64,000 bases of DNA, from positions 1,225,186 through 1,289,185 of the forward strand of contig CP051238.1 in the NCBI GenBank assembly GCA_017794925.1, given 5' to 3'. The notes under the pieces are model-generated. The model ran no database searches. It saw only the letters and a program-made list of their open reading frames with translations, and was not told the origin of the DNA. The stretch is from Aestuariibacter sp. (GTDB lineage Bacteria > Pseudomonadota > Gammaproteobacteria > Enterobacterales > Alteromonadaceae). Made by a program: the position numbers and the translations under genes. Below, one piece after another: positions 47,730-56,760 of the stretch (position 1 is the first letter of the stretch; every line of letters starts with the position of its first letter).

Positions 47730-49184
47730 ATGACAAAACGTTGCCCATTAACTACCAGTTCAGGTGCGCCAGTTGCGCACGACAATCAAAGCCGCACAGC
47801 CGGTGCCCGTGGCCCGGTGACGTTCGACAATCATTACCTGTTTGAAAAGCTAGCTCACTTTAACCGTGAACGCATTCCAGAGCGGGTTGTGCATGCTCGC
47901 GGGAGTGCCGCGTACGGTACTTTCACGCTAACCAAAAGCCTGAGTGATTACACTATTGCTGATTTCCTGCAAACCGAAGGTCAGCAAACGCCGGTATTTT
48001 TGCGCTTTTCTACCGTAGGCGGTGGTCAGGACTCCAGCGACTATGCCCGTGATCCTCGTGGTTTTGCTGTGAAGTTTTATACCCAGCAAGGTAACTGGGA
48101 CATGGTGGGTAACAACACGCCAGTATTCTTCCTGCGTGATGGCATTAAGTTCCCTGACTTCATTCACTCGCAAAAGAAAAATCCGCGTACCAACCTGCCG
48201 GATCCACAGGCCGTGTATGAGTTTTGGGCGAACAACCCACAGTCGCTGCATCAGGCTACTATTCTGATGTCGGACCGCGGCATTCCGGCCTCGTATCGCC
48301 ACGTTAACGGTTATAGCTCACACACATTGAGCTTCTGGAACGATAACGGCGAACGTTACTGGGTTAAATGGCACTTTAAAACCAACCAGGGCATTCAAAC
48401 TCTGACCAACGAAGAAGCGGCCACTAAGCCCGCCTTCGGTGCGCAGCAGGATCTGGTGGAAAGCATCGATAAGGGTGACTTCCCGAGCTGGACGGTGAAG
48501 GTGCAAATCATGACCGAAGCACAGGCGCAGGATTACTACATTAACCCGTTTGACGTTACCAAAGTGTGGCCGCACAGCGACTTCCCGCTGATTGAAATTG
48601 GCCAGCTTGAACTGAATCGCAACGTGGATAATTTCTTTGCGGAAAACGAACAGGCCGCATTTGCTCCGAGCAATTTGGTGCCGGGAATTGGCGCGTCGCC
48701 AGACCGTATGTTGCAAGCCCGGTTGATTGCTTACCAGGATGCCCAGCGTTACCGCATGGGCGCGAACTATAACCAAATTCCGGTGAATGCGCCGCGTTGT
48801 CCGGTGCATCACTACCAGCGTGATGGCGCGTTTGCAGGTATCAATCCGGCAGTAGCAGGAAGCGGGGCTAACTTCTATCCGAATGACCGTGCTGAACAGG
48901 GCGCACCGGCAGAAGTGCCGGACGTGGCCGAGCCACCCATGCCGCTTGAGCAGGACGCCTGGTTGGGTATTCACGACAACCGTGATGACGACAACTTCTC
49001 ACAGGCGGGTGATTTGTTCAGGCTGATGAGCCCGTGTCAGAAAGGACAGTTGGTTCACAATATCGCAGCCGGGCTACACCAGTGTACCGACGATGTGCAG
49101 CAACGCATGCTGGCTCAGTACGAACAAGCAGATCCGCAGTATGCGGCCATGGTGAAGCAGGCCATTGCGACGTTTCAAAAATAA
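47730..49184 (+). CDS. katA: Monofunctional haem catalase
   Basis: A 484-residue small-subunit catalase that dismutates hydrogen peroxide. The active site is complete: H55 in RVVHARGSAAYG, N128-N129 in MVGNNTPVFF, and the haem-ligating Y335 in RLIAYQDAQRYR. The length fits clade 3 (KatA type). A strong ribosome binding site (GGAGGAAG) precedes the ATG. It has no signal peptide. It stands alone between the FKBP gene and a terminator. Confidence 0.96.
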   Translation: MTKRCPLTTSSGAPVAHDNQSRTAGARGPVTFDNHYLFEKLAHFNRERIPERVVHARGSAAYGTFTLTKSLSDYTIADFLQTEGQQTPVFLRFSTVGGGQDSSDYARDPRGFAVKFYTQQGNWDMVGNNTPVFFLRDGIKFPDFIHSQKKNPRTNLPDPQAVYEFWANNPQSLHQATILMSDRGIPASYRHVNGYSSHTLSFWNDNGERYWVKWHFKTNQGIQTLTNEEAATKPAFGAQQDLVESIDKGDFPSWTVKVQIMTEAQAQDYYINPFDVTKVWPHSDFPLIEIGQLELNRNVDNFFAENEQAAFAPSNLVPGIGASPDRMLQARLIAYQDAQRYRMGANYNQIPVNAPRCPVHHYQRDGAFAGINPAVAGSGANFYPNDRAEQGAPAEVPDVAEPPMPLEQDAWLGIHDNRDDDNFSQAGDLFRLMSPCQKGQLVHNIAAGLHQCTDDVQQRMLAQYEQADPQYAAMVKQAIATFQK

Positions 49185-49202
49185 GTAATATGTCTTCACA
49201 CA

Positions 49203-49228
49203 AGCAGCCCGTAAGGGCTGTTTGTTTA
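49203..49228 (+). terminator. Terminator after the catalase gene
   Basis: CAGCCC, loop GTAA, GGGCTG followed by TTTGTTTATG; the stem is short but well placed. Confidence 0.65.
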
Positions 49229-49321
49229 TGTGTGTTTAACGATTTACGCCTGATAGAGTGACGCAATAAGCCCGCGGGAAGCGTGCGGAACCACATCCAT
49301 GTGAATATCAATCATCTGACA

Positions 49322-50224
49322 TTACGAGGCACCCGGCTGAATTAACCGACGTTTTGCCACGTTCAGGGCATGGGCCCGTAAGCTCGCTAATAACGGGCTC
49401 TCGGTTTGCCAGTAATGCCAATAAAGGGGCGTGTCGAGTGTGTAGTGAGGCGCTAAATCCACCATCTCACCACGTGCTATGCCATCGCCGATTTGCAGCT
49501 CTGGCAACAATCCGTAACCTAACCCAGCTACTACTGACTGCCTGAATCCCTCCGAAGACGGGCACAGATGTATACGTTTTGGCGTGGCTTTAACGATATC
49601 GGTTAAAAACTCATGCTGAAGCTTGTCGTACTCATCGAACACTAAACAGGGAGCGTCTGCCAAATCTGCTACCGACTGAATGCCATGAGCAGCTACAAAC
49701 GCCGGGCTGGCAACCGCGCGATATCGCAACGCGCCTAAATAACTGACTAAACCACCGTTTACCGGCTCTGCAGTAGAGGCTATACACACCATCACTTCAC
49801 CGGATTTCATACGATTCAGTACAACCGTTTGGTCCTGCAGCACGATCTCAAATTGTAAACGTGCGTTGATTTCATTGTTGGCTGTTACCAGTGCTTCCGG
49901 CAACCAGGTGGCAATGGAATCAGAGTTCGCTGCAAGTCGAACAATGAGTGGTTTCTGTGGATCGTTGTCGAATTGCAATGCATTAATACCCAGCCCGTAT
50001 TCCAGTTGCAGTACCTGTTGCAGGTGATTCAGCAAGCGAGTGCCTGTGGCGGTGGGTTTAGGCGGCTGTTGTCTGAGTAATACCGGCTCGCCCAACTGAG
50101 ACTCCAACTGTTGAATACGGCGACTCACCGCAGATTGGGTAATAAACAGCTTGCGGGCGGCACGTTCAAACCCACCTTCATTAATCACTGCGGAGAGGGC
50201 GTGCAATTGTGCGTAATCAATCAT
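49322..50224 (-). CDS. argP: LysR-type regulator ArgP
   Basis: A 300-residue LysR-family regulator. The N-terminal helix-turn-helix (GGFERAARKLFITQSAVSRR) and MIDYAQLHALSAVINEGGFE match ArgP (IciA), which activates the arginine/lysine exporter gene argO in response to basic amino acids. An open frame runs to 50437 through the promoter and into argO; the ATG at 50224 gives the standard N-terminus and length. It is divergent from argO, its classical target, with an 88-bp shared promoter region. Confidence 0.9.
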   Translation of the reverse strand: MIDYAQLHALSAVINEGGFERAARKLFITQSAVSRRIQQLESQLGEPVLLRQQPPKPTATGTRLLNHLQQVLQLEYGLGINALQFDNDPQKPLIVRLAANSDSIATWLPEALVTANNEINARLQFEIVLQDQTVVLNRMKSGEVMVCIASTAEPVNGGLVSYLGALRYRAVASPAFVAAHGIQSVADLADAPCLVFDEYDKLQHEFLTDIVKATPKRIHLCPSSEGFRQSVVAGLGYGLLPELQIGDGIARGEMVDLAPHYTLDTPLYWHYWQTESPLLASLRAHALNVAKRRLIQPGAS

Positions 50225-50312
50225 GAGTTTTGTGCATGTATAAAGAATATTATTCATTAGATTAATAGCATTTGATACGTAAAATGCAAGCCAAATTACG
50301 ACGGAGATGGTC
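50225..50312. promoter_or_regulatory. argP-argO divergent promoter region
   Basis: An 88-bp AT-rich gap holding both promoters. ArgP would bind here, upstream of argO. GGAG at 50303-50306 is the argO ribosome binding site and fixes its start at 50313. Confidence 0.55.
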
Positions 50313-50906
50313 ATGTCTTTTCTTGCAGGTGTGTTGTTGGGGTTAAGTTTAATTGTGGCAATTGGTGCACAAAATATCTGGGTGCTGAGCCAGAGTATGG
50401 CGGGCGCTAATCGACTCGCCATCGCGCTTACCTGCATGTTGTGCGATGCCGCGTTAATTGTTATTGGTGTGTTTGCGGCGAACCGACTTACCGAAGTTGC
50501 TCCTTTTCTGCTGCCCTGGTTGACTGCTGGTGGTGTGGCGATGTTGCTTTATCTGGCATGGAAAGCTGGCTACCGGGCTGTAAAAAGCAAATCCGGTTTA
50601 CGTACAAAGCAGGTAAAACCACAGCATTGGTATCGAACTGTATTGGCTGCATTGGCAATCAGTTTGTTAAACCCTCACGTGTATTTAGATACCGTTGTGT
50701 TACTTGGTTCTATTGGCGCACAGCAGAGTTATCCTGCCATGTTTGCAGTCGGAGCCTGTACTGCCTCGGTTCTCTGGTTTGGGACATTAACCTTGTTTTC
50801 ACCTAAGCTGAAATCCCTGTTGAGTTCACCCCTGCGGTGGCGTGTATTTGATGGCACTATCGCCTTAATTTTAACGGGTATGGCAGTAAAGCTCTGCTTT
50901 GTTTAA
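50313..50906 (+). CDS. argO: LysE-family arginine exporter ArgO
   Basis: A 197-residue inner-membrane exporter of the LysE family with six hydrophobic segments and the N-terminal signature IVAIGAQNIWVLSQSM; LNPHVYLDTVVLLGS is the second family motif. It exports L-arginine, and L-lysine in some species. ATG 50313 is chosen over ATG 50307 because the latter overlaps the GGAG ribosome binding site. Regulation by the divergent ArgP is strongly implied by synteny. Confidence 0.9.
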   Translation: MSFLAGVLLGLSLIVAIGAQNIWVLSQSMAGANRLAIALTCMLCDAALIVIGVFAANRLTEVAPFLLPWLTAGGVAMLLYLAWKAGYRAVKSKSGLRTKQVKPQHWYRTVLAALAISLLNPHVYLDTVVLLGSIGAQQSYPAMFAVGACTASVLWFGTLTLFSPKLKSLLSSPLRWRVFDGTIALILTGMAVKLCFV

Positions 50907-51103
50907 GCAGCCAGACCTCATGTACCATTCTTATTGTTGTGTGTTTCCTTTCGTTGAAAAATGACAGGTTTAAAAAGGCTATTTTTTACTTCCCTTTACA
51001 TTTTAATGTTGGCGATAAGTTAATTAGTTGTTATTAATGATGGCGAAAAATAACTGGCATGTCGTTTAATGTCATTCAGTTAAATATGACGAAGGATTAA
51101 AAA

Positions 51104-51838
51104 ATGCGGAATCAACGAATCAAAACGCGCCATTACGTAATCGGTTTTATGGTCGCAAGCGTCGTTTTTAGCGGGCCACTATTCGCAAAAAATCAGGACG
51201 ATTCTGAAGTAAATACAAATGATGAAGACATTGAAAATATTACGGTGACAGCCCGCGCCGGCGATGCTGCCATGCAGGCGTTTAATGCCGGTAATTTTGA
51301 ATTGGCAGAAATTAAGTTCAAAGAAAATGAACGTTGTGCACTCAGAGTGGAACGTAATCGCCAGGCATTTGTAGAAGGCGTGCGAGAATCTCAAATTAGC
51401 CAGGAAGTCAATGGTGGTGGTGTTAACACCGGCAGCTCAATGACGGATTCTAATGCAGCCAGAGTGGAAGGAAATTCATCTATGAATGCTATTGCGGCCA
51501 AAACACAAAAAAGTGAAGACAAAATACGTGAAAATACGTGTGAAAACCGCGCTTTCCAAATTTACATGGCAGGCATGTCACAACTTCAGCTTGGCCGTGC
51601 TGATGATGCAGAAGCGAGTTTTGAGCGCGCTATTTCGTTAAGCCAAATTCAATATGATGCTCACTATCGTTTGGGTTTAATGAAGCTGTTACGCCAGGAC
51701 AGATCAGGTGCTGAAGCACATTTAGACGCTCTCAATAATATTTTAAAACGTTGTTATGACTGTGAAGCTCGGGATGAGATCGTACGCATCTCTGATTTTT
51801 TACAAAAGGCCGTTGATGGAAAGATAAAGCTTAATTGA
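51104..51838 (+). CDS. Periplasmic TPR protein with a TonB-box-like motif
   Basis: A 244-residue exported protein (signal peptide 1-28, PLFAK). After an acidic linker comes ENITVTAR (residues 44-51), which looks like the TonB box found in receptors. TPR-like helices follow at about 54-75, 150-180 and 184-212, interrupted by a Ser/Asn/Gly-rich loop (100-135). Six cysteines or fewer may pair (C78, C146, C217, C220). It lies just upstream of a TonB receptor on the same strand, separated by 293 bp containing LacI-type operators. The function is unknown; it may interact with TonB or with the receptor system. Confidence 0.6.
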   Translation: MRNQRIKTRHYVIGFMVASVVFSGPLFAKNQDDSEVNTNDEDIENITVTARAGDAAMQAFNAGNFELAEIKFKENERCALRVERNRQAFVEGVRESQISQEVNGGGVNTGSSMTDSNAARVEGNSSMNAIAAKTQKSEDKIRENTCENRAFQIYMAGMSQLQLGRADDAEASFERAISLSQIQYDAHYRLGLMKLLRQDRSGAEAHLDALNNILKRCYDCEARDEIVRISDFLQKAVDGKIKLN

Positions 51839-52012
51839 TCACAAGTTTTTCCTGAGCATCAGGTAGTTAGCAAGCAAGTGAAAATAATAAATACTTTCAT
51901 TAATGATTCAAAATTTGCTTGAAAATTAACCTTGAAAAGAATATGGTAAAAAAATGTATATAAATTGTTACTGAAAAATTTCAATTTAATGCATATTTTT
52001 TTGCTTCTGAGT

Positions 52013-52026
52013 TGTAAGCGCTTACA
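52013..52026. promoter_or_regulatory. LacI-family operator 1
   Basis: TGTAAGCGCTTACA is a perfect 14-bp palindrome with the central CG typical of LacI-family operators, 106 bp before the TonB receptor start. The regulator is not in the window. Confidence 0.75.
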
Positions 52027-52046
52027 GCTTTTTTTTAGGGCGGGCC

Positions 52047-52060
52047 TGAAAGCGCTTACA
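52047..52060. promoter_or_regulatory. LacI-family operator 2
   Basis: TGAAAGCGCTTACA differs from site 1 at one base and lies 34 bp (centre to centre) downstream, about three helical turns, so two dimers could bind on one DNA face. Confidence 0.72.
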
Positions 52061-52131
52061 TTTGAAGTGAAAACAAAATTTACTGAATAAAAAAACAAAA
52101 ATTCAGCTCGGGTGCGTGGATGGAGAAGAGA

Positions 52132-55100
52132 ATGGATAAAAGACACACTCAACAAAAAAGTTCGGATGGAAAGTTTAAGAAAAGTTTAATTGCCATGGCA
52201 ATTGTGGGGTTCACACAACAGGCATACGCTCAGGAAGCTCCTGCAACACAAGAGGAAGAGACTGAACAATACGAAACGGAGGTCATTGAAGTTAAAGGTA
52301 TCAGAGGCGCATTAGAAACTGCCGCTGATCTAAAGCGTTCTTCAAAAACCTTCGTGGATTCAATTACTGCAACAGATGCAAACGTATTACCTGATTTGTC
52401 AGTAGCTGAAGCGCTGGCACGTATTCCAGGTATTACCGTAACCAGGTTCACCGCAGGCGATGACGATTTTCCATCTCCAGAAGGGTCAGGTAACCTGATC
52501 CGTGGATTGGGCTTTGTACGCTCTGAGTTCAACGGCCGTGATGCATTTAGTGCAAACGGAGGTCGTGCACTGGATTGGGCAGCTATTCCGCCAGAGTTGA
52601 TTGGCGGCGTTGATGTTTATAAAAACCAATCTGCCGATCTGATTGAAGGCGGTATTGGTGGTTCAATTAATTTAAGAACATTAGAGCCTTTCGATCGTGA
52701 AGGCCGCGTGTTCATTCTTAGCGCCGACACCACGTACACCGATTTGCGTGAGGAATGGAGCCCATCGTTCAGCGTAGTCGCCGGAGACAGATGGAAAACA
52801 TCCAAGGGTGAATTTGGTTTGTTGGGGTCATACTCAACATCTGATCTGGCCTCTGAAATTCACGGTTTCCAGACAGCTGCACCGAACCCGCGCGACAACT
52901 TGTCACAGGACGCGTTTACCGGAGATTATATTCCTGAAGCCGGTTCTGTCGTGGCGGTGCCTCAGGGCTTCCAGCTTCGTACCAACCAGGTAGACAGAAC
53001 CCGAGACAGTTTCTACGTGGCGGGCCAGTGGCGCAGCCCGGATAACAATACCGAATTAACGGTTAAATATATTCGCGTAGAAAACGACAGTAGCTCAGTA
53101 GAACAAACAACGGAATCCTTTACTGATGCCAATAGTTGGAACCGTTTTGAATTAAGCGAGTTGGTCGTTAGTCCATTTACCTCTGAAGGTATCGCCCGCT
53201 GTAACGGTAACAATGAAAACCCAACGGGTTTTTGTGACGAGCTGGTGCCAGTCACCGGTGGTCTGATGGAACAAGGTATGCTGACCGATTCAGGGGATTC
53301 ATGGTACGGCGCATACGGCTTACAACTGAGTAACCTGGGTGTAGGTGTGCAGCAGGAGTCCATGACTGACGATATCAGCTTCAATCTGAAAATGCGTCCA
53401 ACCGACAACTGGATGGTTGAGATTGACGGTCACCGCACCACCGCTGATTCGAAAAACCGTGAATTGTGGGTGGGTTCTAACACCTTTGTTCAAGCATTCT
53501 ACCGCCCTGATTTAGATAATCCTTATCTGGAATTCTCACATGATCCGCGCCTGGATATTGGCGGTTTCATTTTCGACCAAGGTGAAAATCAGAACGCCTG
53601 GCAGTACCCAACCAGTACGGCTGATCCAGGTTCTTCGTACATGCCGTTTATCTCTGACGGTTTCCGTGATGGTGAAGGTGAGTTAACGGCGCTTCGCGCT
53701 GATGCCACTTATCAGTTTGAAGGGGATTCATGGTTTGAGTCGGTTAAGTTTGGTGCGCGTTACTCAGAGCGTGAGCAGGTCAACCGTGATTCAGGAATGA
53801 ACTGGCAGGCTGCGTCTCAGGCATGGAATGGCGGTATGGCCATGTATGACAACTTCGATACTGTGGCACATGAAATCGTAGACATGTCTGACTTCTACCG
53901 CGGTGGCGTATTAGGTGGCAACAATACGTCTTTCGTATTCGTAGATTCCAATATGTTACGCAATCCGCACCAGTTCTTTGATTTCTATCAGAATGAACCC
54001 GACCTGGCTAATGGTGGATGGAATCCTTATTCTGCCAATGGGCTAGATCGCCGGACACAGGATGGCAAATATACGCCAATTTATCAGCCGGATCAGGTGT
54101 CAGATATTACTGAAGAGACCCTCAACCTGTATGTGCGTTTGGACTTCTACAAAGACATTGGCAACGGCATGGATATCGAAGGTAACGTGGGTGTGCGCTA
54201 CACACGCACTCAATCGTATTCAGATGGGGAGCTAAGTTACGCTGAGGTGTGGGAGGATACTGACGATGTTGAACTGCCATTATACCCGCAAAGCGCAGAG
54301 GACCGCGATCACCCGGCTGATTTCCTACCGGAAACGGTTGCTTACCTGAATCAGGCATCGACAGATCGTAAGGTGGATTTAACCGACGATCATTTCCTGC
54401 CTTCATTGAACGTGAAGTGGAACTTGAACGACGACATGTTACTGCGCTTTGGTATCAGCAAAGCCGTTACGCGTCCAAATATTCAGGACTTGAGAGCGGC
54501 ACAAACGGTGTCAGCCGCGTTTACTACCGTGCAGTTTGATCCGCTACCTGAAGATGATCCAAACTTTGGTATTGCCCGTGGTGCAGAAGATATCTTCGTG
54601 CGTTCAATTAACGTAAACGGCGGTAACCCTGATCTGAAATCCACAGAAGCCATTAACTGGGATATGTCGTTTGAATGGTACTTCGAAGACGGTGAATATT
54701 TCAGTGCGGCTGTCTTTGGTAAGGACCTGAAAAACATCATTACCTGGGGTGTCGATGTACAGGATACCATTACGCTGGATGGTGAATCGGTTAACTATCA
54801 GTACGTTGGGCCGGTTAACCAGGCTGATGCAGAAATTCGCGGTTTGGAATTCTCTTATCAGGACTTCTTCGACGAACTACCAGGCATCTGGTCGCATTTA
54901 GGTGTGCAGGCTAACTATACGTTTATTGATGCGTCAGCCACACCACCCCCCGCATTTTTGGATGCGGATAATGATGGCGAGCCAGACCCAGGTTCATTTG
55001 CCAATAACCTGCGTTTTGGACGAGACGATCTGGTTGGACAGTCACGCCACACGGCTAACCTGATTGGTATTTATCAGGACGAGAAGTTTGAGGTACGTAT

Positions 55101-55365
55101 TGCGTATAACTATCGCTCTGAGTACCTGAATGCTTATCGTGACTGGATCACAGGTGACCCGCTGTTCCAGCAACCTACAAGCTTTGTTGACGTGTCATTC
55201 CGCTATGACATAACTGACAACGTACAGCTAAGTTTTAACGGCGCAAACATCTTCGACGAGAAGAGTAGCTCCGAAGCGCAAATTGACCAAAGCGGTCAGC
55301 GTTACATGCGCTCAAGCTTCCTGAACGACCGTCGCTTCAAGTTTGGTATCCGCTATACCTACTAA
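52132..55365 (+). CDS. Large TonB-dependent receptor, probable beta-glucan/glucoside importer
   Basis: A 1077-residue outer-membrane receptor of the carbohydrate type. The signal peptide ends AYAQEA; the TonB box is EVIEVKGIR, followed by GALETAADLKR and plug motifs ATDANVLPDLSVAEALARI and NLIRGLGFVRSEFNGRDAF. The C-terminus FKFGIRYTY is normal. The ATG at 52132 follows GGAGAAG at the right distance; the ATG at 52120 lies before that site. It is controlled by two LacI-type operators. The substrate is inferred as a beta-glucan or beta-glucoside from the GH3 gene 8 kb away and from the nearby halogenase-family genes that often flank such receptors. Confidence 0.87.
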   Translation: MDKRHTQQKSSDGKFKKSLIAMAIVGFTQQAYAQEAPATQEEETEQYETEVIEVKGIRGALETAADLKRSSKTFVDSITATDANVLPDLSVAEALARIPGITVTRFTAGDDDFPSPEGSGNLIRGLGFVRSEFNGRDAFSANGGRALDWAAIPPELIGGVDVYKNQSADLIEGGIGGSINLRTLEPFDREGRVFILSADTTYTDLREEWSPSFSVVAGDRWKTSKGEFGLLGSYSTSDLASEIHGFQTAAPNPRDNLSQDAFTGDYIPEAGSVVAVPQGFQLRTNQVDRTRDSFYVAGQWRSPDNNTELTVKYIRVENDSSSVEQTTESFTDANSWNRFELSELVVSPFTSEGIARCNGNNENPTGFCDELVPVTGGLMEQGMLTDSGDSWYGAYGLQLSNLGVGVQQESMTDDISFNLKMRPTDNWMVEIDGHRTTADSKNRELWVGSNTFVQAFYRPDLDNPYLEFSHDPRLDIGGFIFDQGENQNAWQYPTSTADPGSSYMPFISDGFRDGEGELTALRADATYQFEGDSWFESVKFGARYSEREQVNRDSGMNWQAASQAWNGGMAMYDNFDTVAHEIVDMSDFYRGGVLGGNNTSFVFVDSNMLRNPHQFFDFYQNEPDLANGGWNPYSANGLDRRTQDGKYTPIYQPDQVSDITEETLNLYVRLDFYKDIGNGMDIEGNVGVRYTRTQSYSDGELSYAEVWEDTDDVELPLYPQSAEDRDHPADFLPETVAYLNQASTDRKVDLTDDHFLPSLNVKWNLNDDMLLRFGISKAVTRPNIQDLRAAQTVSAAFTTVQFDPLPEDDPNFGIARGAEDIFVRSINVNGGNPDLKSTEAINWDMSFEWYFEDGEYFSAAVFGKDLKNIITWGVDVQDTITLDGESVNYQYVGPVNQADAEIRGLEFSYQDFFDELPGIWSHLGVQANYTFIDASATPPPAFLDADNDGEPDPGSFANNLRFGRDDLVGQSRHTANLIGIYQDEKFEVRIAYNYRSEYLNAYRDWITGDPLFQQPTSFVDVSFRYDITDNVQLSFNGANIFDEKSSSEAQIDQSGQRYMRSSFLNDRRFKFGIRYTY

Positions 55366-55416
55366 TAGAGTGTTAACGGTTTAAACTTAATCCTCATGTG
55401 AAAAGTGTGTTCGTGT

Positions 55417-55445
55417 AAAAAGGCCAGGCAACTGGCCTTTTTTAT
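55417..55445. terminator. Bidirectional terminator after the large TonB receptor
   Basis: AAAAAGGCCAG, loop GCAA, CTGGCCTTTTTT; it serves the receptor gene and the converging DoxX-like gene. Confidence 0.9.
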
Positions 55446-55449
55446 TTGT

Positions 55450-55839
55450 CTAATGCTTTAACGACGCCTTTGTCGTTGCCATGGAAAACAGATATACGCC
55501 CAATGCGATGCAGGGAATATTAGTCGTGACAGGATTAAATGCTTCAACAAGCAACGAAGGTTGCAACACAGCACTGGCAAGAAGTAAGCCGATTAACGCT
55601 ATGATATTCAGCATTAACAGCGGTTTCGACTGGTAGTATTTGATGAGCAGTAATCCGAAAATGACTTCACTTACGCCCGCAAATTTAATAAACCAGAATG
55701 TAGCGTCAGCAGAGAGCCCAATGCTGGATGATAGCTGCCATTCCAGAGGCGCTATAGTGAACAACTTTGGCACTAGTCCCTGATATATCCACATAAACCC
55801 TAATGTGAATCTGGCTATGTTAACGTGACTCATTTTCAA
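55450..55839 (-). CDS. DoxX-like membrane protein
   Basis: A 129-residue protein with four transmembrane segments, matching the DoxX-like family pattern: RFTLGFMWIYQGLVPKL at the start, FIKFAGVSEVIFGLLLI in the middle, and a final segment with NIPCIALGVYLFSM. These are small inner-membrane proteins linked to redox or stress functions without a proven activity. It is on the minus strand and starts 17 bp from the small lipoprotein gene end, likely co-transcribed. Confidence 0.75.
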   Translation of the reverse strand: MKMSHVNIARFTLGFMWIYQGLVPKLFTIAPLEWQLSSSIGLSADATFWFIKFAGVSEVIFGLLLIKYYQSKPLLMLNIIALIGLLLASAVLQPSLLVEAFNPVTTNIPCIALGVYLFSMATTKASLKH

Positions 55840-55856
55840 ATCCCTGTAACGCAGTG

Positions 55857-56213
55857 CTACCTCGTTAAATCAACAGTCAACCTAATTTCTTTGAACTCTT
55901 CAAAATCTGGCTTAGATAAACCAAATAACTCAGTAAATGGTGACGAATTCCTGATTGCCTCAGTTATCGCTTTCTCCAGGACTTCATTATTCTCATCGGT
56001 TAAAACCTCATAGAAAACGACTTCTGCTTTATCGTTTAGTAAAAATGAAATGACAATAGGCTTGGGGTAAACAGGCTCTTCCGGAGTGAGATTTGAAACA
56101 AGCTTTGCTTTAACGGCAAGGGCACAGTCTTTTATAGTATTGCACTCAGATAAAGGAGGATGCTTTGCCACACAACCAAATAAAAAAACGATAACGAATA
56201 GCCATCTGAGCAC
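55857..56213 (-). CDS. Small lipoprotein with TonB/TolA C-terminal-like domain
   Basis: A 118-residue lipoprotein (lipobox LFGC, Cys14). The mature part resembles the C-terminal domain of TonB/TolA: PKPIVISFLLNDKAEVVFYE, then EKAITEAIRNSSPF and IRLTVDL, a beta-alpha-beta arrangement. C24 and C30 may form a disulfide (CNTIKDC). There is no membrane-spanning arm, so it cannot itself transmit proton motive force and may bind TonB boxes or Tol partners. It is upstream of the DoxX-like gene in a two-gene minus-strand unit. Confidence 0.55.
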   Translation of the reverse strand: MLRWLFVIVFLFGCVAKHPPLSECNTIKDCALAVKAKLVSNLTPEEPVYPKPIVISFLLNDKAEVVFYEVLTDENNEVLEKAITEAIRNSSPFTELFGLSKPDFEEFKEIRLTVDLTR

Positions 56214-56380
56214 GTGAAACTCTTGTAAAGCATGGTATTAGCTATGACTTTAACTTACTTTGATTCTCGGTTCCACAGTAGGTGGCGGCGTGGCCTTACG
56301 AAAATACCTTAGCAACTTACTTCACTCAGGTTGGAGACATACGCTACCATGCGCCCAATATTGAATAAGTGAGAATAAGT

Positions 56381-56719
56381 ATGACTGAGCAAATCAGAAT
56401 TGAAGACGTTGTTCTGGGCGAGGGCAGTGAGGTGAAAAAAGGTGCGTTGATCACTGCGCATTATCGCGGGTTATTGGATGACGGCACTGAGTTTGATTCG
56501 TCCTATGAAAAAGGCCGACCGTTTCAAACGGTATTGTCGAAAACCAAGGTCATTCAGGGGTGGTTTCAAGGCTTACAGGGGATGCGGGTTGGCGGAACGC
56601 GTAAGTTGTGGGTACCAGCAGAGCTGGGTTATGGCGAAAGGCAGGTGGGCAAGATCCCACCAAACAGTAATCTGTACTTCGAAATTGAATTACTGGAAGC
56701 CCTTAATCGCGACGACTAA
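56381..56719 (+). CDS. FKBP-type peptidyl-prolyl isomerase
   Basis: A 112-residue single-domain FKBP: VKKGALITAHYRGLLDDGTEFDSSYE, VIQGWFQGLQGMRVGGTRKLWVP, AELGYGER and NLYFEIELLEAL cover the whole fold with the active-site aromatics. It is cytoplasmic. The frame opens at a GTG 12 bp upstream, but the ATG at 56381 is preferred for length. It converges with the halogenase array. Confidence 0.87.
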   Translation: MTEQIRIEDVVLGEGSEVKKGALITAHYRGLLDDGTEFDSSYEKGRPFQTVLSKTKVIQGWFQGLQGMRVGGTRKLWVPAELGYGERQVGKIPPNSNLYFEIELLEALNRDD

Positions 56720-56760
56720 AAGGCATAGGGTAATGCCTGCGGTTGCCCGGGCTAACCTGC

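Noticed and set aside
48318..48974. 218-codon minus-strand ORF within the catalase gene
   Set aside because: It is antisense to the conserved catalase core, with a His/Arg-rich composition typical of reverse-frame shadows.
50225..50437. N-terminal extension of argP
   Set aside because: It would overlap the argO start and promoter; the ArgP N-terminus is at 50224.
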